Shown here in pieces: positions 8,551-18,307 of a stretch of 64,000 nt of DNA. Under the pieces are notes generated by a model, which made no database searches, was not told the DNA's origin, and saw only the letters and a program-made list of their open reading frames with translations. This DNA comes from Xanthobacteraceae bacterium (lineage in GTDB: Bacteria; Pseudomonadota; Alphaproteobacteria; Rhizobiales; Xanthobacteraceae), in assembly GCA_029266425.1 (NCBI GenBank), contig JAQSWY010000002.1, positions 1-64,000 on the forward strand, written 5' to 3'. How positions within the stretch are numbered: the first letter of the stretch is position 1; every line of letters begins with the position of its first letter. Position numbers and translations under genes: made by a program.

Positions 8551-9714
8551 ATGCTCGAAGTCCGCACCAGCACCGAGGAAATCCTAGCGCATCTGGTCGC
8601 CTTCGACACCACGAGCCGCAATTCGAACCTGCCGTTGATCGGCTTCGTGCGGGACTATCTGGAGGCGCACGGGGTCTCCAGCACGCGGATCCCGAACGAG
8701 GAAGGCAACAAGGCCAGCCTGTTCGCCACCATCGGCCCGCAGGACCGCCCGGGCATCTGCCTTTCCGGCCATTCCGACGTGGTGCCGGTGGACGGCCAGC
8801 CCTGGAGCACCGATCCGTTCACGCTCACCCCGCTCGGCGACCGGCTCTATGGCCGCGGCTCGTGCGACATGAAGGGTTTCGTCGCCGCCTGCCTCGCCTT
8901 GGTGCCGGACATGGTGAGGGCGAAGCTCACCACCCCCATCCACCTCATCGTCTCCTATGACGAGGAACTCGGCTGCACCGGCGTCGTGCCCGCGGTGCGA
9001 AGATTGGGGGTCGATCTGCCCAAGCCTCGCTCCTGCATCGTCGGCGAGCCTACCTCGATGAAGGTGGTCGACGCCCACAAGTCCGGAATCGGCTATGTCA
9101 CCACGGTGACGGGGCGCGAGGCGCATTCCTCCATGCCGCAGCTGGGGGCCAACGCCATCTTCGCAGCCGCCGAACTGGTGATGGAGCTCGACCGCTATCG
9201 CGCCGAGCTGATCGCGGCCGGAGATCCGAGCGGCCGCTTCCATCCGCCGAGCTCGACCGTGCAGGTGGTGACGATCGAGGGCGGCACCGCGACCAACATC
9301 GTGCCGCGTGAATGCAAGCTGCGCTGGAATGTGCGCGGCCTGCCGGGCTTCGACGAGGACGCGCTGGTGGCGCGCTTCATGGCGTTCGCCAACGAGACCG
9401 TGCTGCCGAAGCTGCGCGCCAGCGCTCCGGAAGCCTCGATCGTCACCGATTTCACCTACAAGGTGCCCCCGCTCGCCCCCGAGCCCGGCTCGGAGGCCGA
9501 AGTGCTGGCGCTGCGCCTCGCCGGGCAGAACCAGACCTATACCGTCGCCTACGGTACCGAAGGCGGGCATTTCCAGGCGCAGGGCATCCCGACCGTGATC
9601 TGCGGCCCCGGCTCGATCGACCAGGCCCACAAGCCGGACGAGTTCATCGAGGTGAGCCAGCTCAGGGCGTGCGAGGGGTTCCTGAGGGGGGTGATTGCGG
9701 AGTGTGAGCGCTAG
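8551..9714 (+). CDS. argE: Acetylornithine deacetylase
   Basis: A 387-residue M20-family metallohydrolase that removes acetate from N-acetylornithine to give ornithine in arginine synthesis. Motifs: SGHSDVVPVD (metal-binding His and catalytic Asp), GRGSCDMKGF (bridging Asp), YDEELGCTG (catalytic Glu pair), GEPTSMKV and a late HKPDEF (metal-binding His). GRGSCDMKGFVAA distinguishes it from the DapE found at 25555. The ATG at 8551 is preferred over 8509 because the extra residues are not family-like. It converges with hslO: the two genes overlap by 4 bp at their 3' ends. Confidence 0.9.
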   Translation: MLEVRTSTEEILAHLVAFDTTSRNSNLPLIGFVRDYLEAHGVSSTRIPNEEGNKASLFATIGPQDRPGICLSGHSDVVPVDGQPWSTDPFTLTPLGDRLYGRGSCDMKGFVAACLALVPDMVRAKLTTPIHLIVSYDEELGCTGVVPAVRRLGVDLPKPRSCIVGEPTSMKVVDAHKSGIGYVTTVTGREAHSSMPQLGANAIFAAAELVMELDRYRAELIAAGDPSGRFHPPSSTVQVVTIEGGTATNIVPRECKLRWNVRGLPGFDEDALVARFMAFANETVLPKLRASAPEASIVTDFTYKVPPLAPEPGSEAEVLALRLAGQNQTYTVAYGTEGGHFQAQGIPTVICGPGSIDQAHKPDEFIEVSQLRACEGFLRGVIAECER

Positions 9715-10697
9715 TTCGCGCCCACGACCTCCTCGGCCTTGAACTCGTAGCCGCGCCCGCAGAACTCGCAGGTCACGGTGACCTTGCCGTCCTCGACGAG
9801 TTCGGCGCGCTCTTCCTCGGGGAAGCTCGCCAGCACGTTCATCACCCGCTCGCGCGAGCAGGAGCAGCGCGCTTCCATCGGCTCCGCCTCGAAGACGCGC
9901 ACGCCGCGCTCGTGGAACAGCCGATAGAGCAGCCGCTCGCTGGAGAGCTCGACGTCCACGAGTTCGACATCCGCGACGGTCGAGACCAACGATTGCGCCT
10001 CGACCCAGGCGTCGTCCTCGGTGACCTCCGGCAGCTCGGTGCCTTCCGGCGCGTCGCCGGGGTGGAAGTCGGCGGGGCGGATCCGGCCGCCCTCGGTCGG
10101 CAGGAACTGCACCATCAGCCCGCCGGCGCGCCAGGACGACTCGGCGCCGCCGGCATGCACTTCCTCGGCGACGGCAAGGCGGACCTTGGTCGGGATCTGC
10201 TCGGACTGGCGGAAATACTGGTGCGCGGCCTCTTCCAGGCCACCACCCTCCAGCGCCACGACGCCCTGATAGCGATTGAGCTGCACGCCCTGGTCGATGG
10301 TCATGGCGAGATGGCCGTGACCGAGCAGGGCGCCGCTCTCGGTCCGCTCCGGCAGCTCAGCGAGGCGCTCGGCATCGAAGCGGGCATAGGCCCGCACGCT
10401 CGACGGCGCGGTGAAATCGACCACCAGGAGATCCACCGGCCCGTCGGTGCGGGTCTGGAGGATGAAGCGGCCATTTATCTTCAGCGTCGAGCCGAGCAGC
10501 ACGGTCAGCGCCACCGCCTCCCCGAGCAGGCGCTTGACCGCCGTCGGGTATTTGTGATGTGCGAGCACGGCGTCGAGCGAGGGGCCCAGCCGCACGATGC
10601 GGCCGCGCACATCGAGCGCATCAACGTGGAATGGCGTCACCCGGTCATCGACAACGTCAAGACGGGGCGAGCGGGCGGGGGATGTCTGTGATGTCAT
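9711..10697 (-). CDS. hslO: Redox-regulated chaperone Hsp33
   Basis: A 328-residue cytoplasmic holdase chaperone that is switched on by oxidative unfolding of its C-terminal zinc centre. The C-terminal segment shows CSC followed about 27 residues later by CEFC, the four zinc-binding cysteines of the redox switch. The N-terminal domain carries typical blocks such as LLGSTLKINGRF and MTIDQGVQLNRYQG. It lies downstream of argD-argF on the same strand with a 183-bp gap containing palindromic repeats, so it could belong to that unit or have its own promoter. Confidence 0.94.
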   Translation of the reverse strand: MTSQTSPARSPRLDVVDDRVTPFHVDALDVRGRIVRLGPSLDAVLAHHKYPTAVKRLLGEAVALTVLLGSTLKINGRFILQTRTDGPVDLLVVDFTAPSSVRAYARFDAERLAELPERTESGALLGHGHLAMTIDQGVQLNRYQGVVALEGGGLEEAAHQYFRQSEQIPTKVRLAVAEEVHAGGAESSWRAGGLMVQFLPTEGGRIRPADFHPGDAPEGTELPEVTEDDAWVEAQSLVSTVADVELVDVELSSERLLYRLFHERGVRVFEAEPMEARCSCSRERVMNVLASFPEEERAELVEDGKVTVTCEFCGRGYEFKAEEVVGAN

Positions 10698-10765
10698 GTC
10701 GCCCGCCCATATAGGTGTGCCAATTGGGTTGTGCGAGGGCTGCCGGTCACGCCGGCGCGGCTTGC

Positions 10766-10874
10766 TCCCCCTCCCGCTTGCGGGGGAGGGTTGGGGTGGG
10801 GGCTAGGCCGCATGCGCCGGCCATTCCCCCTCCCGACCGGCTTCGCCGGCACCTCCCCCGCAAGCGGGAGAGGG
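10766..10874. repeat. Inverted GC-rich repeat, family C
   Basis: CCCTCCCGCTTGCGGGGGAGGG at its left end and the inverted CCTCCCCCGCAAGCGGGAG at its right end, with a third arm around ACCGGCTTCGCCGGC in the middle. It lies between argF and hslO. Related pieces occur at 22592, 23621 and 37433. It can form very stable hairpins and could weaken readthrough from argF into hslO; that role is inferred. Confidence 0.7.
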
Positions 10875-10880
10875 CAAAAA

Positions 10881-11834
10881 TCATGCCCCAGCATTCTCCA
10901 GGCACCAGGCGAGGATGCCCTTCTGCGCGTGCAGCCGGTTCTCCGCCTCGTCGAACACCACGGACTGCGGGCCGTCCATCACCTCGTCGGTGACTTCCTC
11001 GCCGCGGTGCGCGGGCAGGCAGTGCATGAAGATGGCGCCGGGCGCGGCGCGCTTCATCAGCGCGCCGTTCACCTGGTACGGCTTCAACAGATTGTGGCGG
11101 CGCTCGGCCTCCTCGTCGCCCATCGACACCCAGGTGTCGGTGACGACGCAGTCGGCGCCCTCGACCGCGGCTTCCGCATCCGCCCCGAAGTTCACGCGCG
11201 CGCCGTTCTTGCGTACCCAATCGACCAGCGGAGAGCGCGGCGCCAGCTCCGGCGGGGTGGCGACGTTCAGCGCGAAGTCGAAGCGCTGCGCGGCGTGGAT
11301 CCAGGAGGCGAGCACATTGTTGGAATCGCCGGTCCAGGCGACGGTACGCCCGCGGATCGGCCCCTTGTGCTCCTCGAAGGTCATGACGTCGGCCATGATC
11401 TGGCACGGATGGGAGAGCCGCGTCAGGCCGTTGATCACCGGCACGGTGGCATTGGCCGCGAGCTCGGCCAGCGCATCGTGATCGAGGATGCGGATCATGA
11501 TGGCATCGACATAGCGGGAGAGCACCCGCGCGGTGTCGGCGATGGTCTCGCCGCGGCCGAGCTGCATCTCGGCACCGGTGAGCATGAGGGTCTCGCCGCC
11601 GAGCTGGCGCATCGCGACATCGAAGGAGATGCGGGTGCGGGTCGAGGGCTGCTCGAACACCATGGCCAGCACCTTGCCGGCGAAAGGCTTCTCCGCCGCC
11701 ACCGCCTTGCGGCGGCTCTTCAGGTCGCGCGACAGGTCGATCAGATGACGCAATTCGCCAGACGACACCTGGTCGAGGTCGAGGAAGTGGCGGAGCGCAT
11801 GCCCGCCGCCGCTGCCATTGCCCATATCGTTCAT
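10881..11834 (-). CDS. argF: Ornithine carbamoyltransferase
   Basis: A 317-residue enzyme making citrulline from ornithine and carbamoyl phosphate. It carries the signatures STRTR (carbamoyl-phosphate binding), HPCQ, and [11 protein letters not shown] with the ornithine-site cysteine. SMGDE replaces the aspartate-loop found in aspartate carbamoyltransferases, which supports the ornithine assignment. The start overlaps the stop of argD by 4 bp (ATGA), so the two genes form an operon and are probably translationally coupled. Confidence 0.95.
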   Translation of the reverse strand: MNDMGNGSGGGHALRHFLDLDQVSSGELRHLIDLSRDLKSRRKAVAAEKPFAGKVLAMVFEQPSTRTRISFDVAMRQLGGETLMLTGAEMQLGRGETIADTARVLSRYVDAIMIRILDHDALAELAANATVPVINGLTRLSHPCQIMADVMTFEEHKGPIRGRTVAWTGDSNNVLASWIHAAQRFDFALNVATPPELAPRSPLVDWVRKNGARVNFGADAEAAVEGADCVVTDTWVSMGDEEAERRHNLLKPYQVNGALMKRAAPGAIFMHCLPAHRGEEVTDEVMDGPQSVVFDEAENRLHAQKGILAWCLENAGA

Positions 11835-13039
11835 GCCGCGGCCCCCTTCACGGCGTCCGCCTTCAGCTTCGCTTCGATCTTCGTGCAGGCGGCGTCGATG
11901 CGGGTGAATGCCGCCTCGATCTCCGCCTCGCCGATGTTCAGGGGAGGCAAGAGCCGCACCACGTTCTCCGCCGCCGATGGCGCCAGCATGTGCTCGACGC
12001 GCATGGCGTTGATCAGCTCGCTATTGGGAACCACGGTGCGCAGGCCGAGCAGCAGGCCCTCGCCGCGCACCTCGGCGATCACCGCGGGATGGCGGTCCTT
12101 GAGCTCGGCGAGGCGCTGGCGCAGCCGCAACGCGGTCGCCTGCACCTTGTCGAGGAAACCGTCCTCGAGCACCACGTCGAGCACCGCATTGGCGACGCTC
12201 ATGGCGAGCGGGTTGCCGCCATAGGTCGAGCCATGGGAGCCCGCGGTCATGCCCTTGGCCGCCTCCTCGGTGGCAAGGCAGGCGCCGACCGGAAAGCCGC
12301 CGCCAATACCCTTGGCGACCGCCATGATGTCCGGCTCTATGCCGGCCCATTCATAGGCGAAGAACTTGCCGGTGCGCCCGACGCCGCACTGCACCTCGTC
12401 GAGCACCAGCAACAGGCCGTGCTCGTCGCAGAGCGCGCGCAGTGCGCGCAGCAACTGCCAGGGCGCATTGCGGATGCCGCCTTCGCCCTGCAGCGGTTCG
12501 ATCAAGATGGCGCCGGTCTCCGGCGTGATCGCGGCCTTCACCGCCTCGAGGTCGCCGAACGGCACCTGGTCGAAGCCGGGCATGGCGGGGCCGAAACCTT
12601 CCAGATACTTCGCATTGCCGCCGGCGGCGATGGTCGCCAGCGTGCGGCCATGGAAGGCGCCCTCGAAGGTGATGATGCGGTAGCGTTCGGGATGGCCGTT
12701 GGCGCTCTGGTACTTGCGCGCCATCTTGATCGCGCACTCCAGCGCCTCGGCGCCCGAATTGGTGAAGAACATGGTGTCGGCGAAGGTGGCCGCGATCAGC
12801 CGCTTGGCCAGCTTCTCGCCGCCTTCCATGCGGAACAGGTTCGAGGTGTGCCAGAGCTTGCCGGCCTGCTCGGCGAGCGCCGCCACCAGATGGGGATGCG
12901 CGTGGCCGAGCACGTTCACGGCGATGCCGGCGGTGAAATCGAGATATCGCTCCCCGTCCTTCGTGGTGAGCCAGGCGCCTTCGCCGCGCTCGAACACGAG
13001 GTCGATCCGATTATAGGTCGGCAGGATGGGGTCGATCAC
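11831..13039 (-). CDS. argD: Acetylornithine aminotransferase
   Basis: A 402-residue class-III PLP aminotransferase that converts N-acetylglutamate semialdehyde to N-acetylornithine. Visible motifs are [29 protein letters not shown] and the PLP lysine in [14 protein letters not shown]. Members of this family often also act on succinyl-diaminopimelate, so it may serve lysine synthesis together with dapD and dapE in this window. It is the first gene of argD-argF. The promoter must lie in the divergent gap with gcrA. Confidence 0.93.
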   Translation of the reverse strand: MIDPILPTYNRIDLVFERGEGAWLTTKDGERYLDFTAGIAVNVLGHAHPHLVAALAEQAGKLWHTSNLFRMEGGEKLAKRLIAATFADTMFFTNSGAEALECAIKMARKYQSANGHPERYRIITFEGAFHGRTLATIAAGGNAKYLEGFGPAMPGFDQVPFGDLEAVKAAITPETGAILIEPLQGEGGIRNAPWQLLRALRALCDEHGLLLVLDEVQCGVGRTGKFFAYEWAGIEPDIMAVAKGIGGGFPVGACLATEEAAKGMTAGSHGSTYGGNPLAMSVANAVLDVVLEDGFLDKVQATALRLRQRLAELKDRHPAVIAEVRGEGLLLGLRTVVPNSELINAMRVEHMLAPSAAENVVRLLPPLNIGEAEIEAAFTRIDAACTKIEAKLKADAVKGAAA

Positions 13040-13463
13040 ATTCCCCTCCGGTCTTTCCGGGAAGCTAGCCCGCTATGGGCATTGCTGGGTCCAAAACGAA
13101 ACGTGCCGCCCTTGCTGGGGGCGGCACCCTGATGGGCCGAATTTTATCGGAACGGCCGGGCGGGTCAACAGCCGGCTCGCGCGCATTGCGCGGTAGCCGA
13201 TTTCTTGACGATTTCTGGCGCGTCCTTTCCCGGGGCAACGGCCGCACCCAAGTGTTGCATCCGGGACTCTCAATTGGGGAAAACGGCGGTTTCGTCGGCA
13301 ATGTATCTCGCCCGGAGTCGGCGCCTATTGTAGGCTCCTCCTCGTCAGATACGACATCTCGTGCGGCGGATATCTCCCTGTAGCGTTGGCGGCGTTGAGC
13401 CAGTCGGGTCACCGATTTGGCCTTGGTGAGGGATTCCGCCGTCGATGACGATGGAGGCACATG
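13040..13463. promoter_or_regulatory. gcrA promoter region: Divergent argD/gcrA intergenic region
   Basis: About 420 bp between the divergent argD and gcrA genes, with no convincing coding sequence. It contains two GANTC sites, GACTC at 13265-13269 and GATTC at 13432-13436; GANTC is the target of the CcrM cell-cycle methylase, and GcrA senses its methylation state. The second site is 28 bp before the gcrA start. The ribosome-binding site GGAGG is at 13453-13457. Exact promoters cannot be placed by eye. Confidence 0.45.
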
Positions 13464-13973
13464 ATGAACTGGACGGACGAGCGCGTCGAACTCCTGAAGA
13501 AGCTTTGGGCTGAGGGACTTTCGGCAAGCCAGATTGCGGCTGAGCTCGGCTCCATTACCCGTAACGCCGTGATCGGCAAGGTGCACCGCCTCGGCCTGTC
13601 GGGCCGCGCCAAGTCGGCGTCCACCCCGGCGCCGCGCCCGCGCAAGCCGCGCCCGGTTTCCGAGGCGCGTCCGCGCCCGGTGATCCATGGCAATACGGCG
13701 CTCGCCCCGGTGTACCACCCGGTGATCGAACTGGAACCCGAGGACCTGCCGGATCCCGTCGCCAACGTCATTCCGATGGGCGACCGCTGCACCATTCTCG
13801 ACCTTACGGAGTTCACCTGCCGCTGGCCGGTGGGCGATCCCGGCAAGCCGGACTTCTTCTATTGCGGCAGCCACACCAAGATCGGCCTGCCCTATTGCGC
13901 CTACCACGCCCGCATCGCCTATCAGCCGGTCCAGGACCGCCGCCGCACCCACGCCCGCGCCGCGCGGGTGTGA
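13464..13973 (+). CDS. gcrA: Cell-cycle transcriptional regulator GcrA
   Basis: A 169-residue member of the GcrA family, a sigma-70 cofactor specific to alphaproteobacteria that activates cell-cycle genes at methylated GANTC sites. The N-terminal 45 residues (NWTDERVELLKKLW, then SASQIAAELG and TRNAVIGKVHRLGLSGR) form the helix-turn-helix DNA-binding domain. A proline-rich linker follows, then the C-terminal cysteine-containing domain (RCTILDLTEFTCRWP, FFYCGSH, YCAYHARIAY) that contacts RNA polymerase. Two adjacent ATGs at 13461 and 13464 are possible; the second sits 6 bases after GGAGG and gives the usual MNWT start. Confidence 0.96.
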   Translation: MNWTDERVELLKKLWAEGLSASQIAAELGSITRNAVIGKVHRLGLSGRAKSASTPAPRPRKPRPVSEARPRPVIHGNTALAPVYHPVIELEPEDLPDPVANVIPMGDRCTILDLTEFTCRWPVGDPGKPDFFYCGSHTKIGLPYCAYHARIAYQPVQDRRRTHARAARV

Positions 13974-13989
13974 GGTTACTCTGCAACGA

Positions 13990-14030
13990 CGTCATCCCGG
14001 ACGGCCGCAGGCCGATCCGGGATCGGATGA
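13990..14030. repeat. Palindromic intergenic repeat, family D
   Basis: Short palindrome starting GTCATCCCGGACGGCCGCAG and continuing into GGCCGATCCGGGATCGGATGA. Related units are at 23696, 43776 and 52237. It lies between the convergent gcrA and mutS genes and may act as a bidirectional transcription end; there is no U-run. Confidence 0.55.
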
Positions 14031-14160
14031 GACTTCCGGGTGCGCCTCTTAGCCGGCGCCCAAACAGCAAACGAGCCCGGTTCTACGTGGAGCCTGTCTT
14101 CGGGCTTGCCAGAGACGAGACCCGTAGGCTTCTGCCGGATGACATCTTCTTGTCGATGTC

Positions 14161-16881
14161 CTACCCGCCCCGCGCCGCCGCCTTCAGCCGATAGAGCGCC
14201 TCCAGCGCCTCGCGCGGCGTCATCTCGTCGGGATCGACCGCGGCCAGCGCCGCCTTCACCGCCTCCGCAACCGGATCCGCCTTCATCGGCGCCGGGGCGG
14301 GACGGCTCAGTGCGGCGAACAGCGGCAGGTCGTCGAGGATGCGCCGGGTCGGCGCGCTGCGCTCGGTGGATTCCAGCTCGGCCAGTACCGCCTTCGCCCG
14401 CTCCACTACAGCGGCCGGCAGGCCGGCGAGCTTTGCCACCTGGATGCCATAGGAGCGGTCGGCGGCGCCCGGCACGACTTCGTGCAGGAAGATCACGTCA
14501 CCCTCCCACTCCTTCACCTTCACCGTCGCATTGACGAGGCGCCGGCAGCGCTGGGAGAGCGCGGTCAGCTCGTGGAAATGCGTGGCGAACAGACCGCGGC
14601 AGCGATTGGCCTCGTGCAGATGCTCGAGGCTCGCCCAGGCGATGGACAGGCCGTCGAAGGTCGCGGTGCCGCGGCCGATCTCGTCGAGAATGACCAGCGA
14701 GCGCTCGGTCGCCTGGTTGAGGATGGCGGCGGTCTCGACCATCTCCACCATGAAGGTCGAGCGCCCGCGCGCGAGATCGTCGGCCGCGCCCACGCGGGAG
14801 AACAGCCGGTCGACCACGCCGAGCCTCGCCGCCCGCGCCGGCACGAAGCTGCCGGCCTGGGCGAGGATGGCGATCAGTGCGTTCTGGCGCAGGAACGTCG
14901 ACTTGCCCGCCATGTTCGGGCCGGTGACCAGCCAGATCCGCCCAGCCTTCTCCCGCTCGGGCGGGGAGAGATCGCAATCATTGGCGACGAACGGCCCGCC
15001 GTCGCGCCGGAGCGCTTGCTCGACCACCGGATGGCGGCCGCCCTCGATGGCGAAGGCGAGCCCGCCATCGACCTCGGGGCGCACGTAATTCTGCTCGACC
15101 GCGAGGCTCGCCAGCCCCGCCGCGACATCGATGGCGGCCAGCGCCTCGGCCGCCGCGCGGATGCTCACCCCCGCCTGCGTCACCTCCGCCGCCAGCCGGT
15201 CGAAGATCGCCTGCTCCAAAGCGAGCGCGCGCTCGCCGGCGCTAGCGATCCTGGCTTCAAGTTCGCCGAGCTCGACGCTGGTGAACCGCATTGCGCCGGC
15301 CATGGTCTGGCGATGCACGAAGACGGAGGCGAAAGGCGGCTCGCGCAGCCGCTCGGCATTGGCCGCCGAGACCTCGACGAAATAGCCGAGCACCGCATTG
15401 TGCCGGATCTTCAGGGTGCGGACACCGGTCTCCTCGACATAGCGCCGCTCCAGCGCCGCCACCACGCGGCGGCTCTCGTCGCGCAGCGCCCGCGTGGCGT
15501 CGAGATCGACATCGAAACCGGCTCTCACGAAGCCGCCATCGCGGCGATAGGCGGGCAGCTCCTCGGCGAGCGCGGCGGCGAGCAGGGCCGGCAAGGCAGC
15601 ATCGACGGCCGCCAGCGCATCGGCCGCCAGCGCCAGTTCCTCCGGTGAGGCGGCGATGCGGATCAGCCTGGCGACCTCGGCGCCTTCGAGCAAGCCGCGG
15701 CCAATGGCGGCGAGATCGCGCGGGCCCGCGCGGCCCAGCACGATGCGGGTGAGCGCGCGGGACAGGTCCGGCGCGCCGGCGAGATGGCCGCGCAGGCGCG
15801 CGCGCAGCTCGGCATTGTCGACCAGGTGGGCCACGGCATCGAGCCGGCGGCCGATCAGGCCAGGAGAGGTCAGCGGCTCGGCGAGGCGGCGACCGAGCAG
15901 GCGGGCGCCGGCCGAGGTCGCGGTGCGGTCGATGCTGGCGATCAGGCTTCCGGTGCGCTCGCCCGTGGTCGTGCGCAGGATTTCGAGGTTCGCCCGCGTC
16001 GCGGCGTCGATCACCATGATCTCGGTGCCGGCCTCGCGCACGGGCGGCGCCAAAGGCGGGCGGTGGCCGAGCTGGGTGCGCTCGATATAGGCGGTGACCG
16101 CCGCCGCCGCGACCAGCTCGGGGCGGGAGAAGCTGCCGAAGGCGTCGAGCGTCGCCACCTCGAAGAAACCGGAGAGCCGGCGCTCGGCGCTCGCCCCGTC
16201 GAAGCTCTCCTTGGGCAGCGGCGTCACCGCCGGCAGCGTGCGCCACAGCTCGCGCAAATCGGGATCGTCATAGACCTGATCGGGCACCAGCAGCTCGGCC
16301 GGCTCGATGCGGGCGAGATCGGCGGCAAGGCGCTTTCCATCAGTTTCCAGCACGCGGAACGAGCCGGTCGAGATATCGGCGAAGGCGAGCGCGTAGAGCT
16401 GGCCGTCCGCTTCGCTGCCGCGCAGCCGGGCGAGCGCCGCCAGCACGTTCTCGCGGCGGGCGTCGAGCAGCGCGTCCTCGGTCAGGGTGCCGGGCGTCAC
16501 CAGCCGGGTGACGTCGCGGCGCACCACGCTCTTGGCGCCGCGTTTCTTCGCCTCGGCGGGGTCTTCGAGCTGCTCGCATACCGCCACGCGGTGGCCGGCG
16601 GCGATCAGCTTGTGCAGATATTCCTCGGCGCGCTCCACCGGAACGCCGCACATCTTGATGTCCTCGCCCTGGTGCTTGCCGCGCTTGGTCAGCACGATGC
16701 CGAGGGTTTGGGACGCGAGTTCGGCATCCTCGAAGAACAGTTCGTAGAAATCGCCCATCCGGTAGAACAGCAGGCTGTCCGGATTGGCGCGCTTGATCTC
16801 GAGATATTGAGCCATCATCGGGGTGACGCGTTCGGGGGGAGCCGAGGCGTCTGCGAGCGGCGATTTGAGGGACGCGTCCAT
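14161..16881 (-). CDS. mutS: DNA mismatch repair protein MutS
   Basis: A 906-residue mismatch-recognition ATPase. The N-terminal mismatch-binding domain includes the wedge motif in [10 protein letters not shown]; the start [21 protein letters not shown] contributes a short disordered lead. The ATPase domain has the Walker [10 protein letters not shown], Walker [15 protein letters not shown] and [11 protein letters not shown]. Length is normal. It lies 77 bp downstream of mmcB on the same strand, so the two repair genes may be co-transcribed, and it converges with gcrA. MutL is not in the window. Confidence 0.97.
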   Translation of the reverse strand: MDASLKSPLADASAPPERVTPMMAQYLEIKRANPDSLLFYRMGDFYELFFEDAELASQTLGIVLTKRGKHQGEDIKMCGVPVERAEEYLHKLIAAGHRVAVCEQLEDPAEAKKRGAKSVVRRDVTRLVTPGTLTEDALLDARRENVLAALARLRGSEADGQLYALAFADISTGSFRVLETDGKRLAADLARIEPAELLVPDQVYDDPDLRELWRTLPAVTPLPKESFDGASAERRLSGFFEVATLDAFGSFSRPELVAAAAVTAYIERTQLGHRPPLAPPVREAGTEIMVIDAATRANLEILRTTTGERTGSLIASIDRTATSAGARLLGRRLAEPLTSPGLIGRRLDAVAHLVDNAELRARLRGHLAGAPDLSRALTRIVLGRAGPRDLAAIGRGLLEGAEVARLIRIAASPEELALAADALAAVDAALPALLAAALAEELPAYRRDGGFVRAGFDVDLDATRALRDESRRVVAALERRYVEETGVRTLKIRHNAVLGYFVEVSAANAERLREPPFASVFVHRQTMAGAMRFTSVELGELEARIASAGERALALEQAIFDRLAAEVTQAGVSIRAAAEALAAIDVAAGLASLAVEQNYVRPEVDGGLAFAIEGGRHPVVEQALRRDGGPFVANDCDLSPPEREKAGRIWLVTGPNMAGKSTFLRQNALIAILAQAGSFVPARAARLGVVDRLFSRVGAADDLARGRSTFMVEMVETAAILNQATERSLVILDEIGRGTATFDGLSIAWASLEHLHEANRCRGLFATHFHELTALSQRCRRLVNATVKVKEWEGDVIFLHEVVPGAADRSYGIQVAKLAGLPAAVVERAKAVLAELESTERSAPTRRILDDLPLFAALSRPAPAPMKADPVAEAVKAALAAVDPDEMTPREALEALYRLKAAARGG

Positions 16882-16958
16882 GGCTGGACGCTGGCAGAGA
16901 CGCGGGCCCGGCTCAAGCCGCGCGCCGGGTTTTCCCCGTCAGATGACGGGCGGCGCTT

Positions 16959-17438
16959 TCATAGATCGCGTGGCAGCAGGCTCTCCGGGTCCATCGCCGC
17001 CTGCAGGCGCAGCGAGGCGGTGCGGGCGAGATGCAGCGTCATCGACCGGCGCACATGGGCCGGCAGCGGATGGCGCGGCGCCTCGCGCACCAGCGCGGCG
17101 CCGAAGGCGTCGGCGAGCAACAGGCCGGTGTCCTCGGGCAGGATCTCCACCGGAAAGTCCGGCGCCACCGCAAAGAACAGCCGGTCGCAGTGCTGGCGGT
17201 ATTCGTGCCATTTGCGATCGGTGCGGAAATCGATCACCGAGGACTTGATCTCGATGATCCAGATCTCGCCCTTGGCGTCGAGGACGGTGATGTCGGCGCG
17301 GCGCCCGGAGGCGAGCGAGAGCTCCGGCACGCCGAACAGGCCGAGCGCTGCCAGATAGCGCATGGCGCCGCGCTGGATGGCGCGGGCGGCGTCCGACTGG
17401 CGGCCGTCGAGCGGGATGATGAGCACGGTGTCGGTCAT
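16959..17438 (-). CDS. mmcB: MmcB family DNA repair protein
   Basis: A 159-residue protein resembling MmcB, a family known from Caulobacter as an SOS-regulated gene needed for mitomycin C resistance and predicted to be a restriction-endonuclease-fold nuclease. The segment RADITVLDAKGEIWIIEIKSS gives the D-x(n)-E-x-K pattern of the PD-(D/E)XK nuclease core. The ATG at 17438 is chosen; the frame extends upstream to 17534 but without family-like sequence. I found no GTTC-N7-GTTC alphaproteobacterial LexA box just upstream. It precedes mutS on the same strand. Confidence 0.8.
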   Translation of the reverse strand: MTDTVLIIPLDGRQSDAARAIQRGAMRYLAALGLFGVPELSLASGRRADITVLDAKGEIWIIEIKSSVIDFRTDRKWHEYRQHCDRLFFAVAPDFPVEILPEDTGLLLADAFGAALVREAPRHPLPAHVRRSMTLHLARTASLRLQAAMDPESLLPRDL

Positions 17439-17533
17439 CGCCCCATCATAAACGCCCGACCCGTCGACTCGAAACCCTCGGCCCAAGACGCGGCGCATCT
17501 CAGGGGAACTTGACTGGGAAGTCCCTACCCGCA

Positions 17534-17562
17534 CTCATCCCCGGACTTGATCCGGGGATGAG
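17534..17562. repeat. Perfect 12-bp inverted repeat
   Basis: CTCATCCCCGGA (17534-17545) pairs with TCCGGGGATGAG (17551-17562) around the 5-base loop CTTGA. It lies in the 269-bp divergent gap between mmcB and the chromate transporter genes. It resembles the end of family A intergenic repeats rather than a gene-specific operator. Confidence 0.7.
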
Positions 17563-17707
17563 GGGTCAGGGGGGTGGCCAGCTTCGGCCGAATGGATTTT
17601 TGAGAAGGCTCTGAGGTGAAGCGTATCTCCCGGTAAAGGCACATTCTCAAGCGCGGACAGGTGATCTATAGGGCACCTGTCCTCCCGCCCGCCCCGCTTC
17701 GCGCTCC

Positions 17708-18283
17708 ATGACACAATCCGATTCCAAGCCGCCGCAGCCGGCCCGGCCCGATCCCGGGCTCGCCGAACTGTTCGTCGGCTTCCTCTCCATCGGCGTCGTG
17801 GCCTTTGGCGGCGTGCTGCCGATCGCCCGCCGCGCGATGGTCGAGCGCTATCAATGGATCAGCGAGGAGGACTTCGTCGAGCTGCTGTCGCTGGCCCAGT
17901 TCCTGCCGGGGCCGAACATCACCAATTTCGCCGTCGTCCTCGGCAGCCGCTTCCGCGGGCCGGCCGGGTCGCTCGCGGCGGTGCTCGGCCTCACGCTGGT
18001 GCCGGCCCTCATCGTCATCCTGCTCGGTGTCGTCTTCACCCACTACGCCGATGTGAAGGCCCTCAGCGGCATGGTCGCCGGGCTCGCCGCCGCCGCCGCG
18101 GGGTTGATCATCTCCATGGTGGTGCGCATCGCCGAACCGATGTGGCGCCACCCGACGCTGCGTACCTGGGGAATCGCCCTCGCCGCCTTCGCCGGTGTCG
18201 CGCTGATCGGGCTGCCGCTGGGGTGGGTGATGCTGGCCCTCGCCCCGATTTCCGTGGCGCTGGCCTGGAGGGCGTTGCCGTGA
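17708..18283 (+). CDS. Chromate transporter, first half-size subunit
   Basis: A 191-residue membrane protein of the chromate ion transporter (CHR) family, short-chain type. Typical motifs near the N-terminus are FLSIGVVAFGG, the VVERYQWISEEDF-like segment and LAQFLPGPNITNFA. About five to six hydrophobic segments are visible. Short CHR proteins occur as tandem gene pairs whose products assemble with opposite membrane topology; the second subunit gene follows 24 bp downstream. Whether the substrate is chromate, sulfate or something else cannot be told from sequence. Confidence 0.88.
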   Translation: MTQSDSKPPQPARPDPGLAELFVGFLSIGVVAFGGVLPIARRAMVERYQWISEEDFVELLSLAQFLPGPNITNFAVVLGSRFRGPAGSLAAVLGLTLVPALIVILLGVVFTHYADVKALSGMVAGLAAAAAGLIISMVVRIAEPMWRHPTLRTWGIALAAFAGVALIGLPLGWVMLALAPISVALAWRALP

Positions 18284-18307
18284 GGGCTCGACGATGAGGG
18301 CGCTGCC

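Noticed and set aside
13075-13383. 102-codon frame in the gcrA/argD gap
   Set aside because: No ribosome-binding site or recognisable domain, and ends before the gcrA ribosome-binding site. The gap is better read as regulatory.
17439-17600. LexA box upstream of mmcB
   Set aside because: No GTTC-N7-GTTC or its complement was found; the closest GAAC...GAAG has the wrong spacing and sequence.
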